Origin: JADKIH01 sp964595205
GTDB lineage: Bacteria > Bacteroidota > Bacteroidia > AKYH767-A > 2013-40CM-41-45
Reading direction: 5' to 3'
Assembly (NCBI GenBank): GCA_964595205.1
Contig: CAZQOQ010000001.1
Coordinates: forward strand, 124,001-188,000
DNA: 64,000 nt
The translations under genes were made by a program, and so were the position numbers. Below the pieces are notes generated by a model. The model was not told where the DNA came from, searched no databases, and saw nothing but the letters and a program-made list of their open reading frames with translations. Every line of letters starts with the position of its first letter. Positions within the stretch are counted from its first letter, which is position 1. Below, in pieces: positions 62,019-64,000 of the stretch.

Positions 62019-62363
62019 ATGCGCAAAGAAAAAAACACGAGTAATTCCAGCGAAAAACCGACGCATTCGATGAGGGTCATCGAGACCCATCACGACACAA
62101 CGCGTCTGGAATTTGAAATCGATCGTCACGTAAGAAGTATACGTGCATTGATTCAACGTTTAAGGCCTGTAGAACGACAACGTTATTACGACGGCTTACT
62201 TTCTCATCTTCTGTCGCATCCCGTAAATTATCCATTTGAAAAAGTGGACAAGAACAAATCATTTGACTATAGTAATTTAACTTCAAATGAGCTTGCATTG
62301 ATCAGGGAATTGTCGATTAAGATCGAAGAACTCTATCGTCATTCAGAAGGCGGAATGAATTAG
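62019..62363 (+). CDS. Small hydrophilic protein, function unknown
   Basis: 114 residues, highly charged, no signal peptide or membrane segment. A disordered Ser/Lys-rich start (about 1-25) is followed by predicted helices (EIDRHVRSIRALIQRLRPVE, ELALIRELSIKIEELYRH). Not recognised as a known family. It starts 67 bases after the kinase stop and ends just before a strong terminator, so it may be the second gene of the kinase transcript and could act with it; this is inference from position only. Confidence 0.6.
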   Translation: MRKEKNTSNSSEKPTHSMRVIETHHDTTRLEFEIDRHVRSIRALIQRLRPVERQRYYDGLLSHLLSHPVNYPFEKVDKNKSFDYSNLTSNELALIRELSIKIEELYRHSEGGMN

Positions 62364-62385
62364 AAAAATGTATTAGAAAACGAAG

Positions 62386-62415
62386 AATGCCGGTCTGTGT
62401 ACCGGCATTTTTTTT
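62386..62415 (+). terminator. Rho-independent terminator
   Basis: Perfect 9-bp inverted repeat AATGCCGGT / ACCGGCATT (62386-62394 and 62401-62409), 6-base loop, followed by a run of T. It closes the kinase/small-gene transcript. Confidence 0.93.
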
Positions 62416-62470
62416 GTAATTTTTATGCTTTTGTTTTAAATGAATTATATTCGCTTCTTTAATTTCAGTC

Positions 62471-63157
62471 TTGAAAATCCTGCTTCGAAAACACTCACTT
62501 CCGGTAAGAATATTTCACTGGATAAATTTCCCCGTTCTGTTTATTATGATCTGGAGCGGTACCCTTATATACTGGGCGAATGATGTTTATAAAATTACGC
62601 TTGCCAATCATACAATATTTAAATTTTATCCTGAATCGGTTTATAAAACACTAAATATACCATATCGGCTGGCTGAGGGAATGTCGTGGCATTTTGTATT
62701 CATGTGGTTCTTTTTCCTGAACGGATTTTTATACATGCTTTACGTGATTTTTTCTGGGGAATGGAGAGACATTTTTCCGAAAATATCTTCGTTCCGTGAT
62801 GCATGGTATGTGTTGTTGTATGATCTAAGATTGCGAAAGAAAAAGCCGGCTCAGGGTAAATATAATGCGGCACAACGGGTTGCTTATTCAATGGTGGTGC
62901 TGATGGGTGCAGGATCATTGATTACCGGACTTGTAATTTACAAGCCGGTTGTTTTTTCAGGATTGACGACCCTGCTTGGCGGGTATGAGGCGGCGCGATT
63001 TCAGCATTTCCTCCTGACGATACTTTTTTTACTTTTTTTTATCGTTCATATCGTGCAGGTAACGATTGCCGGGTGGAATAATTTTCGCGCAATCATTACC
63101 GGATGGGAAGTTCAGAATGTTAAATCACCAAAAGAAAAGGAAGATGGAAAAGGATGA
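62471..63157 (+). CDS. Cytochrome b561-type membrane protein
   Basis: 228 residues, TTG start. About four long transmembrane helices with candidate heme His: RKHSLPVRIFHWINFPVLF (His near residues 8 and 16), EGMSWHFVFMWFFFLNG, FQHFLLTILFLLFFIVHIVQ. Similar to the cytochrome b subunits of Ni-hydrogenase, formate dehydrogenase and thiosulfate reductase type. It probably transfers electrons between the quinone pool and the molybdopterin protein encoded next. The two genes overlap by 14 bases. Confidence 0.85.
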   Translation: MKILLRKHSLPVRIFHWINFPVLFIMIWSGTLIYWANDVYKITLANHTIFKFYPESVYKTLNIPYRLAEGMSWHFVFMWFFFLNGFLYMLYVIFSGEWRDIFPKISSFRDAWYVLLYDLRLRKKKPAQGKYNAAQRVAYSMVVLMGAGSLITGLVIYKPVVFSGLTTLLGGYEAARFQHFLLTILFLLFFIVHIVQVTIAGWNNFRAIITGWEVQNVKSPKEKEDGKG

Positions 63158-63959
63158 ATTGAATTCAGAAAAACGATTCGACAGGATGGTCAGGAAAAAA
63201 ACCCTCATCGCATTCGTAATTTTCTTTCTCTGTATTGGTGGCAGTTATGGTTTATACAAATGGATCGTTACCGGACCTAAAATCAATAAAGCCTATGCAC
63301 CTTTCAGGAATGTAATGGAACTCAACGCAAGGGTATTTGAACGTGATTATAATAATCCGTCACTTGCAAAGGAGTTTTCAAAAAAAATTGCAACCAGGCG
63401 GGTAAGAGTGAACGGTGACTATGGTTTAAAAACTCCTCTCGATACGGCAGCATGGGTTTTAAAGGTGGTCAGGTATTCTGCGGCAACGCCGATGCCCTCA
63501 GACACGCTGAGTATTTCACTGGCAGAAATTAAAAGTCTTCCGAAAACCGAGGTGGTTTTTAATTTCAAATGCATTGAAGGTTGGAGCCAGATTACGTGGT
63601 GGGGAGGGGTGCGTTTTGCTGACTTGGCAAAGAAATATAATTTTGGAACCAGGGATAATACGGTTCCGGATACGGAAAATCATCCTGAACATATTGCAAA
63701 ATATTGCGGACTGATCACGCCTGATGGAGGCTATTATGTAGGAATCGATATGCCAAGCATGATGCATCCGCAGACCATCCTGTGTTATGAGATGAATGGT
63801 CAGCCCTTACCCGTAAACCAGGGCGCACCGTTAAGGTTGATTATTCCCGTGAAGTATGGCATCAAGCATATTAAGAGGATAGGAACCATTTACTTTTCAG
63901 ATACTCAGCCCCCGGATTATTGGGCCTTGCGGGGGTACGATTATTTTGCCGGACTTTGA
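63144..63959 (+). CDS. Membrane-anchored sulfite-oxidase-fold molybdopterin protein
   Basis: 271 residues from the ATG at 63144; the frame extends upstream inside the cytochrome gene but that part is antigenuine. After a basic N-terminus (FDRMVRKKTLIAFVIFFLCI) there is one membrane anchor (about 24-42), then a sulfite-oxidase-like domain with Mo-ligand Cys143 in NFKCIEGWSQITWWGGV, a GYYVGIDMPSMMHPQT segment and GAPLRLIIPVKYGIK near the pterin site. Orientation by the positive-inside rule puts the domain in the periplasm. No twin-arginine pair is visible; RK occupies its place. Substrate unknown. It works presumably with the overlapping cytochrome b gene. Confidence 0.85.
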   Translation: MEKDELNSEKRFDRMVRKKTLIAFVIFFLCIGGSYGLYKWIVTGPKINKAYAPFRNVMELNARVFERDYNNPSLAKEFSKKIATRRVRVNGDYGLKTPLDTAAWVLKVVRYSAATPMPSDTLSISLAEIKSLPKTEVVFNFKCIEGWSQITWWGGVRFADLAKKYNFGTRDNTVPDTENHPEHIAKYCGLITPDGGYYVGIDMPSMMHPQTILCYEMNGQPLPVNQGAPLRLIIPVKYGIKHIKRIGTIYFSDTQPPDYWALRGYDYFAGL

Positions 63960-64000
63960 TTTTTTAATCCAATTTTCAAGATTTTCTTTCCGCAATTTTA

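Noticed and set aside
61547..62080. 177-codon minus-strand ORF over the kinase end
   Set aside because: Antisense to the kinase ATPase domain; hydrophobic look is from reversed codons.

Overview
The window is a chromosomal segment of a Gram-negative member of the Bacteroidota (order not resolvable from sequence alone). Evidence: a PorX-type response regulator with a PglZ output domain, a secreted PKD-repeat protein ending in a gliding-motility-associated (type B) T9SS sorting domain, an LpxC-FabZ fusion, three DUF1573 proteins, start codons without Shine-Dalgarno sequences, and recurrent TAnnTTTG promoter elements, sometimes with an upstream TTTG or TTG. There is no sign of a phage, plasmid, insertion sequence, CRISPR array or foreign-composition island. 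It is mostly dense housekeeping DNA.

Layout. 1-2.4 kb: 3' end of lipA, gap, and a 58-codon unknown gene closed by a terminator. 2.4-16.3 kb: the tRNA/tuf/ribosomal/RNA polymerase block, with a strong promoter near 2453-2483, tRNA-Thr(TGT), Tyr, Gly, Thr(GGT), tuf, tRNA-Trp, secE, nusG, rplK, rplA, rplJ, rplL, rpoB, rpoC and a terminator. Three of its five tRNAs are preceded by a truncated or degenerate copy of their own 5' end joined to a TCCC...GGGA palindrome. 16.3-22.3 kb: DUF3467 protein, membrane protein, glutathione peroxidase, patatin/beta-barrel protein, BtuF-like binding protein and a CBS-domain cysteine synthase homologue. 22.5-29.7 kb: TMTC-like TPR membrane protein, LolC/E-type permease, NamZ-like muramidase, aminotransferase and a tandem of three DUF1573 genes.

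30-39 kb: porX, an HD phosphohydrolase, lpxD, lpxC-fabZ, lpxA, an ABC ATPase, tsaE and an alanine dehydrogenase-family gene. This is an envelope block in which lipid A synthesis sits beside the T9SS regulator. 39-45 kb: proline dehydrogenase, Ada, and an aromatic operon (DAHP synthase/chorismate mutase, aroB, aroA). 45-54 kb: two envelope proteins in one overlapping unit, purK-purE, then divergently hpt, adk, obgE, a PAP2 phosphatase and a PafA-like phosphatase. 54-64 kb: the 1356-residue PKD protein, an alpha-oxoamine-synthase-like enzyme, a divergent response regulator/histidine kinase pair, a small unknown gene, and a cytochrome b561-type/molybdopterin-oxidoreductase pair.

The least explained signal is the tRNA-linked palindrome architecture at 2.8-4.7 kb. 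Other points of note are the missing catalytic His in the alanine dehydrogenase homologue, the RK in place of RR before the membrane anchor of the molybdopterin enzyme, and several gene starts that can be decided because a promoter lies inside the longest possible ORF. All functional calls are from motif recognition by eye; no database search was run.
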